A stretch of 48,420 nucleotides of DNA from Bacteroidota bacterium (lineage in GTDB: Bacteria; Bacteroidota; Bacteroidia; Chitinophagales; Saprospiraceae): the NCBI GenBank assembly GCA_024743405.1, contig JANSWP010000054.1:1-48420 (forward strand), given 5' to 3'. Each line of letters begins with the position of its first letter. Within the stretch, counting starts at the first letter, position 1. Under the pieces are notes generated by a model, which saw only the letters and a list, made by a program, of their open reading frames with translations, was not told the DNA's origin and made no database searches. Made by a program: the position numbers and the translations under genes. Shown here piece by piece: positions 10,401 to 19,496 of this stretch.

Positions 10401-11097
10401 AAAAAAGGAATCTAAAAAAGAATTAACTCCTCAAGATAAGGAGGAATTGACGTTAGCTTATCAAAAGGTGGACGTAGATTTAAATCAACTTTTACAAAAA
10501 ATTGGAGGAATTAAATCTCGACTAAATGAAAATGAAAAAAGGAAGGAAAACCAAGGAGCATTATTGGAAAAACGAAATATTCAAAACCTAGAATTTTTGC
10601 GATGGGATAAACTCCGTTCAATCATCGGGAGCCATGATGGGAAAGAATATCGTTCCTTTGCTCAAGGACTGACGCTTCAAAGGTTGGTTCAGTTGGCGAA
10701 TCGTCATCTTTCTAAATTATCAGGTCGATACATTATTCAAAAGGAACCTCAAAAAAATCTTGATCTACAAATTATAGATACTTATCAGGCCGATAATATT
10801 CGGTCAATGAATACGCTGTCGGGAGGAGAAAGTTTTTTAGTGAGCCTTGCCCTTGCCCTCGGTCTTTCTGATTTAGCGGGTCGAAATACAAATATTCGAA
10901 GTTTATTTATTGATGAAGGGTTTGGAACATTGGATGAAGCAACACTGGATGAGGCTGTTTCAACATTAGAAAACTTGCAGGCAGGAGGTAAAACGATTGG
11001 CGTTATTTCGCATGTGAAAGAGCTGAAAGAACGGATTTCAACACAAATTCGAGTGGTAAGGAAAAGTGGAGGATTTAGTGAACTAGAGATTGTTTAA
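7456..11097 (+). CDS. sbcC: DNA repair ATPase subunit SbcC
   Basis: A 1213-residue SMC-like ATPase. Walker A is GDTGAGKTT (37-45), a Q-loop region is MLAQGEF (about 152-158), and the signature LSGGES is at 1121-1126. Walker B plus D-loop read LFIDEGFGTLDEA with D1153 and E1154. Two long charged coiled-coil arms meet at the zinc hook CPLC (C599, C602), almost exactly at the midpoint. The protein pairs with SbcD to process DNA ends and hairpins. An AGGAG-like sequence lies about six bases before the ATG. The gene is intact. Confidence 0.96.
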   Translation: MKILKIAIKNLNSLKLQTEIDFASPPLSMTGLFAITGDTGAGKTTLLDAITLALYKKTPRGREDEVMTYGTTDCFAEIEFEVKGITYRSRYTRRRAHAKTSGNLQAPNMELAIVEPGEEEGKIIASTLKAVPKKVAEITGLNYEQFCRSVMLAQGEFAAFLNAESKKRGELLEQITGTHIYGELSKAAHKKARIEKQKLEDLDRQLAAFQLLNNLEIKELKLVLRDIEKDSKSKGKERENLRKKVDWIERVERLSQQKLESELKLADLDRQMLERVEDFEKLDLHEKTVPFQADFKALENIVLSQKELNVECESWRYSEADLSVKSKENEAQFLLIKSQLSDLKKEKNEQEKLFRKVESLDVKISEKEKPIIQLKADLKEQKHAKASADLAYQGFENELIKQQKIFGQIKDWLVAKSHFEGLEREMTKIDQMTDLIKKSHESKKDLDSEISVIQEQFEKVKLDFESRQKQLENANLEWSILTDSFKELTPEHFVTSRNELLNNLQQGIEKLGLGAQKLGRLKELSEQYEMLLEKLNSRKEEVESLVREGNYLNMKLLSMDDYRTELRSELSMREGLYQQQLKIANYEVHRTELADGEACPLCGSESHPFCENAEFKPYINETKRDYEKAKNSLEKVQSNYSELVNRSRDLFLTIDKFYGKNDEGGEVQAINHEINIIEDKISKLAPGFEFGEFGLTRKDNLKNLISVVEEQLETQRKVRSSLTELNLKIEIKEKEINDMKQLVNELNLVFHNYDSKLKNLNQRRAEYEVEFEAATQKLRALLAKYRVEMKKGAVSKLRTDLADYTIKKEEKSKLENEMEVLKTRLEESKKSLFVLEKGIGKLEVTLDKNSKVFSRLKEDRFGLFEEKNVQTERIISQKILETKEEDFIRLNQDREALNLKRKAAESAWKEADKRLKKVNLEIEKEKQKLEKNIVKKGFETLEQFRNSILNQTEFTKIQNQRNRFNELIIKVKERFDSVDKELKKESKKELTPQDKEELTLAYQKVDVDLNQLLQKIGGIKSRLNENEKRKENQGALLEKRNIQNLEFLRWDKLRSIIGSHDGKEYRSFAQGLTLQRLVQLANRHLSKLSGRYIIQKEPQKNLDLQIIDTYQADNIRSMNTLSGGESFLVSLALALGLSDLAGRNTNIRSLFIDEGFGTLDEATLDEAVSTLENLQAGGKTIGVISHVKELKERISTQIRVVRKSGGFSELEIV

Positions 11098-11358
11098 CAA
11101 AAAATAGGTTCTAAATGATTTTATTTTGTCAATTAAACTATGGTTGCTTTTAATAGCAATGTATGTTACTTTTTCTTGATAAAAAGTAACCAAAAATCAA
11201 GGCAAAACAAAGGCTCTTCGCAGTGCCGCCCCCGCACCCACATGTTTTGCCGTTCCCTGCCCGCCACCATAAAACACACTATGACCAAATGAAATCATTT
11301 AGCTCCAAAAAATACCCCTTTCCAAAATAGTTTGAAACTCTTGGAAAGGGGATACATA
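11098..11358. other. Intergenic region with hairpin and a locally GC-rich stretch
   Basis: The gap between the convergent sbcC and methyltransferase genes holds a perfect hairpin at 11165-11190 (GTTACTTTTT, loop CTTGAT, AAAAAGTAAC). A run near 11215-11275 is clearly richer in C and G than its surroundings (GTGCCGCCCCCGCACCCACA). A terminator closes the region at 11307-11351. The GC-rich run has no coding frame I can support. It resembles leftover dispersed repeat sequence, but I have no second copy here. Confidence 0.4.
11307..11351 (-). terminator. Rho-independent terminator of the methyltransferase gene
   Basis: On the minus strand, CCCCTTTCCAA (11351-11341) pairs exactly with TTGGAAAGGGG (11325-11315). 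The 15-base loop itself contains AGTTTGAAACT, and TATTTTTT follows. It begins eight bases after the methyltransferase stop. Confidence 0.85.
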
Positions 11359-12165
11359 TTATAATGGTTTTTTCATTTTTAGGCTGAATACATAGGGTAA
11401 TTTTACATCTAATCCGTCAATCACAAACTCTCCTTTTGCTCTTTCTTTTAGATTTGGGAAACAATCCCATGGGGTGTAATCATATTCCTTTATTTGGGTC
11501 AATTGTAAGCCTTCATTAAGTAAAGGTTGAATGACTTCTTCGAGAGAATGACACCAAAAATATTCTTTTAACTGAATCGGCGCATCTCGGTCAGCATAAG
11601 TTCCTACTTCCTCTTCTTCAAAAACTTGAGTGTTAAAATAAGGATATTCAATTTGCCAGTTTTCGAAGTTGAAGGTGTAAAAAACTGGATGAAATTCGGC
11701 AATATAAAAAGTGCCTCCTGGCTTTAAAAAATGATTGATAATCGAAGCCCATTTATTCAAATCTGGCAACCAAGTGATGGCACCATAAGAAGTAAAAACG
11801 ATGTCGAATTGTCCTTCCAAATTATCTTTTAAGTCATATACATTAGAGACGACAAACTGTGCATTCAAATTCAATTCTTTGTTTAATTCTTTGGCTGTCC
11901 GAATTCCTTCTGGAGATAGATCAATCCCGATTACTTTGGCACCCATTCGCGAAAAGCTCATGCTATCTTGCCCAAAATGGCATTGTAAATGAAGTATCGT
12001 TTTACCCTCAACTTCACCCCCAATTCCTTCTAAAACAATAGGTTCGAGCATATTCTTACCTGATTTAAAGGCCTCAAGGTCATACATTTTTGATTTCAGG
12101 TGCAGGGGTGTTTTTGCATCCCAGAGGGCTTTGTTAGTTTCAAAGTAGGTGTTATAATTACTCAT
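11359..12165 (-). CDS. Class I SAM-dependent methyltransferase
   Basis: A 268-residue protein with the Rossmann methyltransferase order. Motif I is ILHLQCHFGQDSMSF (about 57-71), an acidic residue at the end of beta2 is D82 in VIGIDLSPEGI, and motif IV is DIVFTSYGAITWLPDL (about 120-135). The glycine-poor LHLQCHFGQ form of motif I marks a common small-molecule methyltransferase subgroup. The substrate is unknown. It is a single gene with its own terminator. A near-match to the -7 box (TACCTTTC) lies upstream. Confidence 0.85.
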   Translation of the reverse strand: MSNYNTYFETNKALWDAKTPLHLKSKMYDLEAFKSGKNMLEPIVLEGIGGEVEGKTILHLQCHFGQDSMSFSRMGAKVIGIDLSPEGIRTAKELNKELNLNAQFVVSNVYDLKDNLEGQFDIVFTSYGAITWLPDLNKWASIINHFLKPGGTFYIAEFHPVFYTFNFENWQIEYPYFNTQVFEEEEVGTYADRDAPIQLKEYFWCHSLEEVIQPLLNEGLQLTQIKEYDYTPWDCFPNLKERAKGEFVIDGLDVKLPYVFSLKMKKPL

Positions 12166-12261
12166 CTTTTTAGTGAATTAATTGTATTGGAAAGGTATAG
12201 AATAAAGTCTATTGAAAGCTGTATTAAAGTGAAAAAGTTCCAACGGGACTAGAGAAAGTTC

Positions 12262-12304
12262 AAAAAAATAGGTTGAAATTCAATCAAAAATTTCAACCTA
12301 TTTT
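12262..12304 (-). terminator. Terminator after the giant cargo gene
   Basis: Arms at 12265-12280 (AAAATAGGTTGAAATT) and 12289-12304 are exact reverse complements with an eight-base loop. On the minus strand the stem runs into seven T residues. It lies 22 bases beyond the stop of the gene at 12326-15856. Confidence 0.8.
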
Positions 12305-12325
12305 AAAGTGTTTTTTCAAAACGAA

Positions 12326-15300
12326 TTATTTGACGAGCATAACATCTCCTCTAAACAATTCAATCTCACCATCAATAAATTCAACTTCAGCAAAATAGAC
12401 AAATACCGCTGGATTTAATTTATCACCATTAAACCTTCCATACCAGCGGCTGCTGTTCGCTTCAGGCTTAAAATTATCTGCTTCAAAGACTAGAGAACCA
12501 AAGCGATCGAATACTTTGAAGTTGCGGATAATATTAACGTCAGAACCTCCATAAATGGTAAAGAAGTCGTTGATTCCGTCATCATTTGGACTGAAGACAT
12601 TTGGAATGTAGATTCGTCTTTGTTTATTGACATTAATGAATAATTCATCTGTAAAAGAACAGTTTGTAATTTCATCAAAAGCGGTAACCGTAACGTTTGT
12701 ATTATTTGAAGGAGTTAAGCTATTAACAGGGCAAGTAGGACAAGAGAATAAATTAGCGGGTTCCCATTGATAGGTTAAATTTGGAATATCAGAAATGGTA
12801 GATGCATCTAAAACAATAGAATCACCCAGCAAGAGATCCAAATCACTACCTAATTCGAATGCTAAATTTGGTATTCCTTCTACGAAAACAGAAAAAGTTC
12901 GAATGCATCCGCCTTCATCTTGGATATATAAGTTATAGCTTCCACCAGTTAAGCCATCGATTAATGGGTTGGAGAAATAATTAATTCCGTCGATAGAATA
13001 TACATAAGGAGGATAGCCTCCAGTGACATTTTCTACCAAAATTGCTCCATTGACACCACTGTCAATACAAGTTTCCTGACTGGTTGAATAAGTCGCTTCT
13101 ATCAGTGTTGGTTGTGAAACATTATAAGTGGCAGTTGCACTACAGCCTCTTTCATTGGTAACTTCTATGCTGTAACTACCCGGTTCTACATTTTCTATCG
13201 TTGGTCCAAATCCTCCAGGAGTCCAAACATAAGTAAAGCTACTACCTGGTCCCGAAACGGTAGCCTCTAAAATAGCATCATCTGCTCCTTGACAAGAAAT
13301 GGGCTGAATTTCGTCGATCTGAACTAATACGGCTTCATTAGGCTCTGTGACTTCAATCATTGTTGTATCCATACACCCGTCTATATTGGTGACAGTAACG
13401 GAGTAAAAACCAGCTTGAAGTCCTGTTACAATATCAGTATTGCTAGCATTAGGATCATCCCAAATGACATCAATTGGAGTTCCATTGGTTGTAACTTGTA
13501 CTTCTCCATCACTTCCGTTTAAACAAGAAACGGCATTTAATTCGCTTGCCGTAGCTATAAACTCAGCTGGTTGAAGAATCTCAAAAGAGAATATTTCGGT
13601 ACAGCCATTGCTATCCATCATAGTTACATTATGGATTCCTGCGCAGAGGGATGTTGGATTAGGTCCCACTTGCCCACTTGACCAACTAAACGAATAAGGT
13701 GGCGTTCCTCCTTGAGGAGACATCGTTAAATTTCCATCGCATGCGCCAAAACAACTAACATTAGTTTGGGCGGAGGCAAATAAACTAAGCTGATCGGGTT
13801 CTATTACTTCAACGGTAATGATCGTATCAAAAAAGATATCATTAATTGAGACAGAATAAATTCCAGCAGTAAGGTTTTCAATTAAAACGATTTCATTATC
13901 CAATGTTACTTGACCATTTCCGGTGGCAGTCATATTGCTATTTGACCAAGAAAATAGATAGGGCGGTTCTCCTCCAAAAGCTGATACAGAAATAACGCCA
14001 TCATCATCGCCAAAGCAATCCAGTAAATCACCTTGAATATTAGGGATGAAATTGACGATAAAAGGCATATCAAAACAAGTATCACGTTCACAACCGTTCA
14101 TATCCGTTATGGTAACGCAATAATTGTCTCCTCCAATCAGAGCAGTTGCGGTAGCGGTTGTTTGCCCATTAGACCACAAATAAGTGTAAGTAGGCATACT
14201 TCCCATTGCTGAAACAGTGGCAGCTCCATCGTTGATGCCGATATCAGAAGCTAACTGGTCAATCGTCAAATCTAGCTCTAATTCGGATAAAATTGTTAAA
14301 TCTGTATTTACTATACTATCACATCCAGTAGGAAGGGGAATCGTATCAGCGTAAGAACCATCTACACAATAAGTCGAACTTCCAACGTCGAGACAAGTCC
14401 CGAAGCATAGGGTAATCATTTGATCCGTTCTTGGTGTATTATCCCCTAAGTCCGTGATGGTTAAATCAAAAATACCTTTATTGAATTGATTAGCCGTGCC
14501 ATCAATGACAATATAATAAGTGCCATTAGGATCGAGGCACGATAACTCTATGTTTGCATTAAGATCTGCTTGATCGAGTCCTGGGGTTACTTGATTAAAT
14601 GGACCAAAACATGGGGTAACCATATTTTGAGATTCAAATACAGCCATTTGAATGTCTAACGGAAAGTTAGTGCTTTCTACGCCTACGGCATCAATGCTAA
14701 TATGTCCAGAGGTAGGCGGTGTAAAATTAAACCAAACTCCATTTTGAACCCCAAAACCGTTGACGGAAAGATCGCCAGGAGCTGTAGCACAAAAATTACT
14801 ATATCCGAGGGCTTCTAAAGAATCATTATCTGGTACGATGCCTAGATCTAGTGCTTGACAAATAAAGTCAGGTGCTTCATCTGTATCATAATCAACTACT
14901 TCTAACCCAAAAAGTCCTTCTAATTCATCGGGCGTATCCGAAACACCATCGACTAAGATCCAATAATTGGTATTAGGTTCTAAGCAAGGTGCTATCACAA
15001 ATTCATCAAAATCGGCAGGATCATGATGAGCGGAAACTAATTCAAAATTTCCGGAACAGTTATTATTGTCGGTGGTATAAACTGCTAATTGCAGATTCAC
15101 CGGATCCCCTAGATTTTGGGGATCACTAAACCCATAGACAACAACTGCGGAACCTGGATCATTATCTGTTGAAAAAGAATACCAAGTTCCAACATCATTA
15201 TTCCATCCTGTTGGGCTTGTAGGGTCAGTTGCTGGATTGGGTTCTCCTATATTGGATGCACAGTAGTTAGAAAAAATACTCAAATCACCAAACCCAACCG

Positions 15301-15856
15301 TATCAGTCACTGGTGGGTTAATTAATCCAAAACCTATAGCTGTACAAGGAAAATCATTGATACCACCTGGAAAACCCTGGTTCGTAATACTAAATTCAAC
15401 AAATCCATCTGAATCTTGACCATCTGGAACTTCGAGTGTAAAGTTACCTCCTCCAAAAGGGGGGAGTGGAAAGGTTCCGCAAACTTCTACCATACAGTCT
15501 TCTTCAATATCACATGGATCAGGTGGAATAGCTAGAATAGGATCGTTTTCAAATACTCTTAAGCATATTTCTATATTCATTGGCACATCCGTCAAACAGT
15601 TGAATGCCTGTTGCCATTGAACATTTGGAAACCCAGTAAAATTTGGGCAGGCTCCATTTTCAGGATAAGTAACCCAACCTGTGTTGCCAATATTGACACT
15701 AAAAAAAGGATCAGGGGCAGAAAGGATATCTCCACATGTAGTCGTAACATCGCCACCCGTGACTGTAATCAATACTTCAAATTGACCATAAGTGTTTGAA
15801 AAAGTGGTGGTTAAAAGGAAGCTTAGAAATATAAGTTTATTTTTTATTTTGCTCAT
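12326..15856 (-). CDS. Giant secreted protein with SprB-like repeats and T9SS type B C-terminal domain
   Basis: A 1176-residue protein with a signal peptide (MSKIKNKLIFLSFLLTTTFS, cleavage near YGQ). Residues about 25-480 hold a cysteine-containing N-terminal region and two pre-peptidase-like modules (GTWYSFSTDN, GVWFNFTPP). Residues about 540-960 contain tandem SprB-type repeats, recognisable by DCFGDDDG, SCFGACDG, SCLNGSDG and SCQGADDA about 75-85 residues apart, with PPYxFSW motifs. The final 95 residues (from YIPNVFSPNDDGINDFF) are the type B T9SS sorting domain. SprB-like proteins are surface adhesins used in gliding or attachment. A strong terminator follows. Which PorP/SprF protein serves it is not shown by the context. 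Confidence 0.9.
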   Translation of the reverse strand: MSKIKNKLIFLSFLLTTTFSNTYGQFEVLITVTGGDVTTTCGDILSAPDPFFSVNIGNTGWVTYPENGACPNFTGFPNVQWQQAFNCLTDVPMNIEICLRVFENDPILAIPPDPCDIEEDCMVEVCGTFPLPPFGGGNFTLEVPDGQDSDGFVEFSITNQGFPGGINDFPCTAIGFGLINPPVTDTVGFGDLSIFSNYCASNIGEPNPATDPTSPTGWNNDVGTWYSFSTDNDPGSAVVVYGFSDPQNLGDPVNLQLAVYTTDNNNCSGNFELVSAHHDPADFDEFVIAPCLEPNTNYWILVDGVSDTPDELEGLFGLEVVDYDTDEAPDFICQALDLGIVPDNDSLEALGYSNFCATAPGDLSVNGFGVQNGVWFNFTPPTSGHISIDAVGVESTNFPLDIQMAVFESQNMVTPCFGPFNQVTPGLDQADLNANIELSCLDPNGTYYIVIDGTANQFNKGIFDLTITDLGDNTPRTDQMITLCFGTCLDVGSSTYCVDGSYADTIPLPTGCDSIVNTDLTILSELELDLTIDQLASDIGINDGAATVSAMGSMPTYTYLWSNGQTTATATALIGGDNYCVTITDMNGCERDTCFDMPFIVNFIPNIQGDLLDCFGDDDGVISVSAFGGEPPYLFSWSNSNMTATGNGQVTLDNEIVLIENLTAGIYSVSINDIFFDTIITVEVIEPDQLSLFASAQTNVSCFGACDGNLTMSPQGGTPPYSFSWSSGQVGPNPTSLCAGIHNVTMMDSNGCTEIFSFEILQPAEFIATASELNAVSCLNGSDGEVQVTTNGTPIDVIWDDPNASNTDIVTGLQAGFYSVTVTNIDGCMDTTMIEVTEPNEAVLVQIDEIQPISCQGADDAILEATVSGPGSSFTYVWTPGGFGPTIENVEPGSYSIEVTNERGCSATATYNVSQPTLIEATYSTSQETCIDSGVNGAILVENVTGGYPPYVYSIDGINYFSNPLIDGLTGGSYNLYIQDEGGCIRTFSVFVEGIPNLAFELGSDLDLLLGDSIVLDASTISDIPNLTYQWEPANLFSCPTCPVNSLTPSNNTNVTVTAFDEITNCSFTDELFINVNKQRRIYIPNVFSPNDDGINDFFTIYGGSDVNIIRNFKVFDRFGSLVFEADNFKPEANSSRWYGRFNGDKLNPAVFVYFAEVEFIDGEIELFRGDVMLVK

Positions 15857-16302
15857 GCAAAAGTTTTTTTCTGGAATTTGGAAAAAACGTTTTTTCTCAT
15901 TGATCTAGTATGAAAAACAATAATAGATTACTTTTAAGACTAGTATTTGTTTCAAATACATTATACTTTTTGAAGAAAAAAGCAAAAACTTTTTTCCCTT
16001 AAAAAGATGGAAACATCGATTGCAAACTAATCAATCGTATTTTTCACATTTAGAATCAAAAAAATTAGGGTGTGAGTTAGATGTTTTTTTAGCTAGATTA
16101 CTAAAACAAAGCCTTATTTTGAACCAGGTTTAATATGTGCGCAAATTTATAAAAAATACTCATATAAAGGGATGCCTTAGATTACCAAATCGCTGTTTGA
16201 TGACAGATTTTTTTTATATCGAATTTGTGGAAAACTTTAAAAAAGGTAACCACTTTCCCAATACCGATTTTCTATATTTGCATAGACTAAAATTTTAATA
16301 GT
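15857..16302. other. 446-bp divergent intergenic region, no gene seen
   Basis: AT-rich spacer between the giant cargo gene and mutS. A small hairpin (CGATTG, nine-base loop, CAATCG) lies at 16017-16037. The sequence AAAAATACTCATATA near 16152 resembles part of the element core but lacks the rest of it. The mutS promoter box is at the right end. I found no convincing -7 box for the minus-strand gene. Confidence 0.4.
16273..16280 (+). promoter_or_regulatory. Bacteroidota -7 promoter box for mutS
   Basis: TATATTTG matches TAnnTTTG and lies 22 bases before the TTG start of mutS, a spacing similar to that of ctlX and the GT-like gene in this window. Confidence 0.5.
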
Positions 16303-18987
16303 TTGGGAAAAAGAAGTAAAACAGTTGCGGCAAAACCAAGGAAAAAAAATACATCAGGTGTAAAGAAAGTTACACCTATGATGGTACAGTATTTCAAATT
16401 TAAAGCCAAATATAAGGATGCCATTCTCCTTTTTAGAGTAGGCGATTTTTATGAAACATTTGGTGAGGATGCCATCAAAGCCTCCAAAGCATTGGGGATT
16501 GTATTGACAAATCGAAATAATGGTGGCAGTAAACTTGAATTAGCAGGCTTTCCTCATCACTCTATGAATTTGTATCTACCTCGATTGGTGAGGGCGGGTT
16601 TTAGAGTGGCTATTTGTGAGCAATTGGAAAAACCAAGTCCTCATAAAAAAATAGTGAAAAGGGGAGTCGTTGAAGTAGTGACGCCAGGAATTGCAACGGA
16701 TGATAAATTATTGGACCATAAAACCAATAATTATTTAGCTTCTCTTGCTTTTGGAAAGAAAAATCGAGTTGGGTTGGCGTTCCTTGATATATCAACCGGA
16801 GAATTTTTAGTTTGTGAGGGCGATTGGTCGTATGCAGATAAGTTACTTCAAAGTTTTAATCCTTCCGAAGTTATTTTTTCAAAAGATAGAACCAAAGAGT
16901 TTGAAAAACGATTTGGTGACAAGTTTTATACCTTTTCGTTGGATGAGTGGGTTTATACATATGATTATTGTCGCGAAAAATTGATAGAACAATTTCAAGT
17001 CCAAACCCTTAAAGGTTTTGGGATCGAAGAGTTAGAATTGATACAAATTGCTTCTGGGGCTATACTCCATTACTTAGCAACTACAGAGAATAAAAACCTC
17101 AAACACATCACCTCTATTGGTCGAATCATGCCTGAAAAATATGTCTGGCTCGATCGATTTACAATACGTAACTTAGAACTCATTCATAGTCCTCACGAAA
17201 CAGGAGTGCCATTAATCAATATTTTGGATAAAACCATTTCCCCAATGGGGGCTCGATTACTCAAAAAATGGGTGGTTTTGCCATTAACTTCAATTCCAGC
17301 CATAGAATCTCGGTTGGATGTGGTTAATTATTTTTTGAAAAATGAAGAAACCACTATTGAAATTGAAAGCCATATTCGTCAAATAGGAGATCTTGAAAGA
17401 TTGATTTCGAAAGTGCCTCTGGGTAAAGTGAACCCTCGAGAAGTGGTACAATTAAAAAAGGCGTTAGTGGCGTTAGAGCCTATTAAGCAAATTTTATCTA
17501 CCATTGAAAATGCATACCTCAAAAACATTTCGGATGGATTGAATCCTTGTAAGGTTTTGCAACAGGAAGTTCAAAAACAAATTGTCGAAGAACCACCCGT
17601 TAATTTGACAAAAGGAGGCGTCATCGCAGATGGATATAATCAGGAGTTGGATGAATTGAGAGGGCTAGTCAAAAATAGTAAAGATATTCTGACCAATATT
17701 CAAAAAACAGAGGCAGTAAAAACGGGAATAGATAATTTGAAGATTGGTTTTAATAATGTATTTGGGTATTATTTGGAAGTCACCAATAGGTATAAAGATA
17801 AAGGATTGGTGCCAGAAAATTGGATCCGTAAACAAACGCTTACTAATGCCGAACGATATATTACGGATGAACTGAAACAATTGGAAACAAAGATCTTAGG
17901 AGCTGAGGAAACGATGTTGATTTTGGAGGAAAAAATATTCGAACAGCTCGTACTCTCTTTGATGGATTATATCCAGCCTGTACAGCATAATGCTGGGTTA
18001 ATTGCTCGGTTAGATTGTTTAATGGCATTCGCAAAATTGGCTAAGAGGTATAATTATTGTCGACCTAATATCAATGAATCTTTAGTCATTGATATTAAAA
18101 GTGGTCGTCATCCAGTTATTGAACAACAATTAGATTTAGGGGAAACTTATGTTCCAAATGATACTTATTTGGATAATGAAGAGCAACAAATATTGATGAT
18201 TACTGGACCCAATATGTCCGGAAAATCTGCTCTTTTACGCCAAACTGCGCTCATTAGTTTAATGGCTCAAATGGGTAGTTTTGTTCCTGCCGAGCGTGCT
18301 AATTTGGGTTTGATTGATAAAGTATTTACAAGGGTTGGCGCGTCTGATAATATCTCTTCTGGTGAGTCAACTTTTATGGTTGAAATGAATGAAACGGCGA
18401 GTATAATGAATAATATTTCGCCCAGAAGTTTGATTTTATTGGATGAAATTGGGAGGGGAACTAGCACCTATGATGGTATTTCTATTGCTTGGTCAATCGC
18501 TGAATATTTGCATAGTCATGGCGATTTTCGCCCAAAAACCTTGTTTGCGACCCATTATCATGAATTAAGTGAACTTGCCAATAAATTTCCGAGAATTAAA
18601 AACTTTAATGTCTCAGTTAAAGAGATTGGACAAAAAGTGATTTTTCTGCGAAAATTAGTAGAGGGAGATAGCCAACACAGTTTTGGTATTCACGTAGCGA
18701 AGATGGCAGGTATGCCTCGGGTAATAGTCGAAAGGGCAGCGCATATTCTTTCCCAACTTGAACAAAAATCGATTGGAAATGATGAGGAATCAGTAGATGG
18801 AATTAATGCTCCAAAAGCAGACACCGAGCAACTATCGGACGTTAATTATCAACTTAGTATATTCGAAACAGTCGATGAAACCGCCGGTAAACTTAAGGAA
18901 GCTTTGGTCGATTTAAATCTTAACTCCATGACTCCAATTGAATGTATGATGAAGTTGAATGAACTTAAAAGTATGCTTGAAGAATAG
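16303..18987 (+). CDS. mutS: DNA mismatch repair protein MutS
   Basis: An 894-residue protein. The mismatch-reading F-x-E motif is F49-Y50-E51 in RVGDFYETFGEDA. Connector, lever and clamp regions follow, then the ATPase with Walker A TGPNMSGKS (634-642), Walker B LLDE (D714, E715) and GRGTSTYDG. It recognises mispairs and recruits MutL. The start is TTG at 16303: the frame is closed by TAA at 16288, and the next ATG (about 16378) would remove the lysine-rich N-terminal tail. The tail (KRSKTVAAKPRKK) precedes the usual start of the mismatch-binding domain by about 20 residues. mutL is not in the window. Confidence 0.95.
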   Translation: MGKRSKTVAAKPRKKNTSGVKKVTPMMVQYFKFKAKYKDAILLFRVGDFYETFGEDAIKASKALGIVLTNRNNGGSKLELAGFPHHSMNLYLPRLVRAGFRVAICEQLEKPSPHKKIVKRGVVEVVTPGIATDDKLLDHKTNNYLASLAFGKKNRVGLAFLDISTGEFLVCEGDWSYADKLLQSFNPSEVIFSKDRTKEFEKRFGDKFYTFSLDEWVYTYDYCREKLIEQFQVQTLKGFGIEELELIQIASGAILHYLATTENKNLKHITSIGRIMPEKYVWLDRFTIRNLELIHSPHETGVPLINILDKTISPMGARLLKKWVVLPLTSIPAIESRLDVVNYFLKNEETTIEIESHIRQIGDLERLISKVPLGKVNPREVVQLKKALVALEPIKQILSTIENAYLKNISDGLNPCKVLQQEVQKQIVEEPPVNLTKGGVIADGYNQELDELRGLVKNSKDILTNIQKTEAVKTGIDNLKIGFNNVFGYYLEVTNRYKDKGLVPENWIRKQTLTNAERYITDELKQLETKILGAEETMLILEEKIFEQLVLSLMDYIQPVQHNAGLIARLDCLMAFAKLAKRYNYCRPNINESLVIDIKSGRHPVIEQQLDLGETYVPNDTYLDNEEQQILMITGPNMSGKSALLRQTALISLMAQMGSFVPAERANLGLIDKVFTRVGASDNISSGESTFMVEMNETASIMNNISPRSLILLDEIGRGTSTYDGISIAWSIAEYLHSHGDFRPKTLFATHYHELSELANKFPRIKNFNVSVKEIGQKVIFLRKLVEGDSQHSFGIHVAKMAGMPRVIVERAAHILSQLEQKSIGNDEESVDGINAPKADTEQLSDVNYQLSIFETVDETAGKLKEALVDLNLNSMTPIECMMKLNELKSMLEE

Positions 18988-19008
18988 ATGATGAAAAAGC
19001 TATTCTTC
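18979..19008. other. Hairpin built from the two convergent stop-codon regions
   Basis: GAAGAATAG (18979-18987, containing the mutS TAG) and CTATTCTTC (19000-19008, containing the reversed TAG of the next gene) are exact complements around a 12-base loop. Both proteins end in glutamates, which explains part of the symmetry. There is no T run, so a terminator role is uncertain. Confidence 0.4.
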
Positions 19009-19434
19009 CTCCTCAAGATATAGTTTTTTGATTCTTACCATAGGACCAGGGCACATCGCTCGGTGACAATTCATACAACTTTCCACGACGCCATTGTAGG
19101 ATTGAGGGATATGGGGAGATGCTGCATTTTTTAATCCTTCCAGAGAGGATAAATAAGCATCCGCGAAAACCTCAAATTCTGGGCTATTAGCCTTTTCTGG
19201 TTCAGTGGCTTCTACGGTGTGGATCTCTTTAAAAACCTTCGATACCTTAGGTGTTTCTCCTTTCTTTATCTGCTCTTTTATCCGCATACCATCATCAAAC
19301 ATTTCTCGCATTAACAAGGCTAATTCGCTATCTCCATTTGGATTTAATGGCGTTGCTTTATTGGACTGAACCTGTGTGCAAGAGAGTCCGAAAATGGTGA
19401 CAATTAGAACAATAGGTGTAAATTTTATTTTCAT
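19000..19434 (-). CDS. Small lipoprotein with a single c-type haem motif
   Basis: A 144-residue protein. The N-terminal signal ends in a lipobox (FGLSC, C19), so it is predicted to be a lipid-anchored periplasmic protein. A CxxCH haem-attachment motif is at C120-C123-H124 (SCMNCH), followed by CPGP at 128-131. The region before it is helical, with an MREMFDDG motif. One haem with the motif near the C-terminus suggests a cytochrome c'-like four-helix arrangement, but this is inference and the electron partner is unknown. It is convergent with mutS, with only 12 bases between the stop codons. Confidence 0.75.
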   Translation of the reverse strand: MKIKFTPIVLIVTIFGLSCTQVQSNKATPLNPNGDSELALLMREMFDDGMRIKEQIKKGETPKVSKVFKEIHTVEATEPEKANSPEFEVFADAYLSSLEGLKNAASPHIPQSYNGVVESCMNCHRAMCPGPMVRIKKLYLEEEE

Positions 19435-19496
19435 AACAGGTAATTCTTAGGTTTTTGATATAGAGCGTTAGTGAAAAAAGGTTTCAAGATCAAAGG

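Noticed and set aside
11205-11280. GC-rich stretch after sbcC as a coding remnant or transferred gene
   Set aside because: No open frame with a recognisable product is seen on either strand, and the stretch is under 80 bases. I describe it only as part of the intergenic region.
16080-16200. A further element copy upstream of mutS, suggested by AAAAATACTC
   Set aside because: Only about ten bases agree with the core. There are no matching terminal arms, no CGAGGCAAAAA block and no inner hairpin, so this is probably chance in AT-rich DNA.
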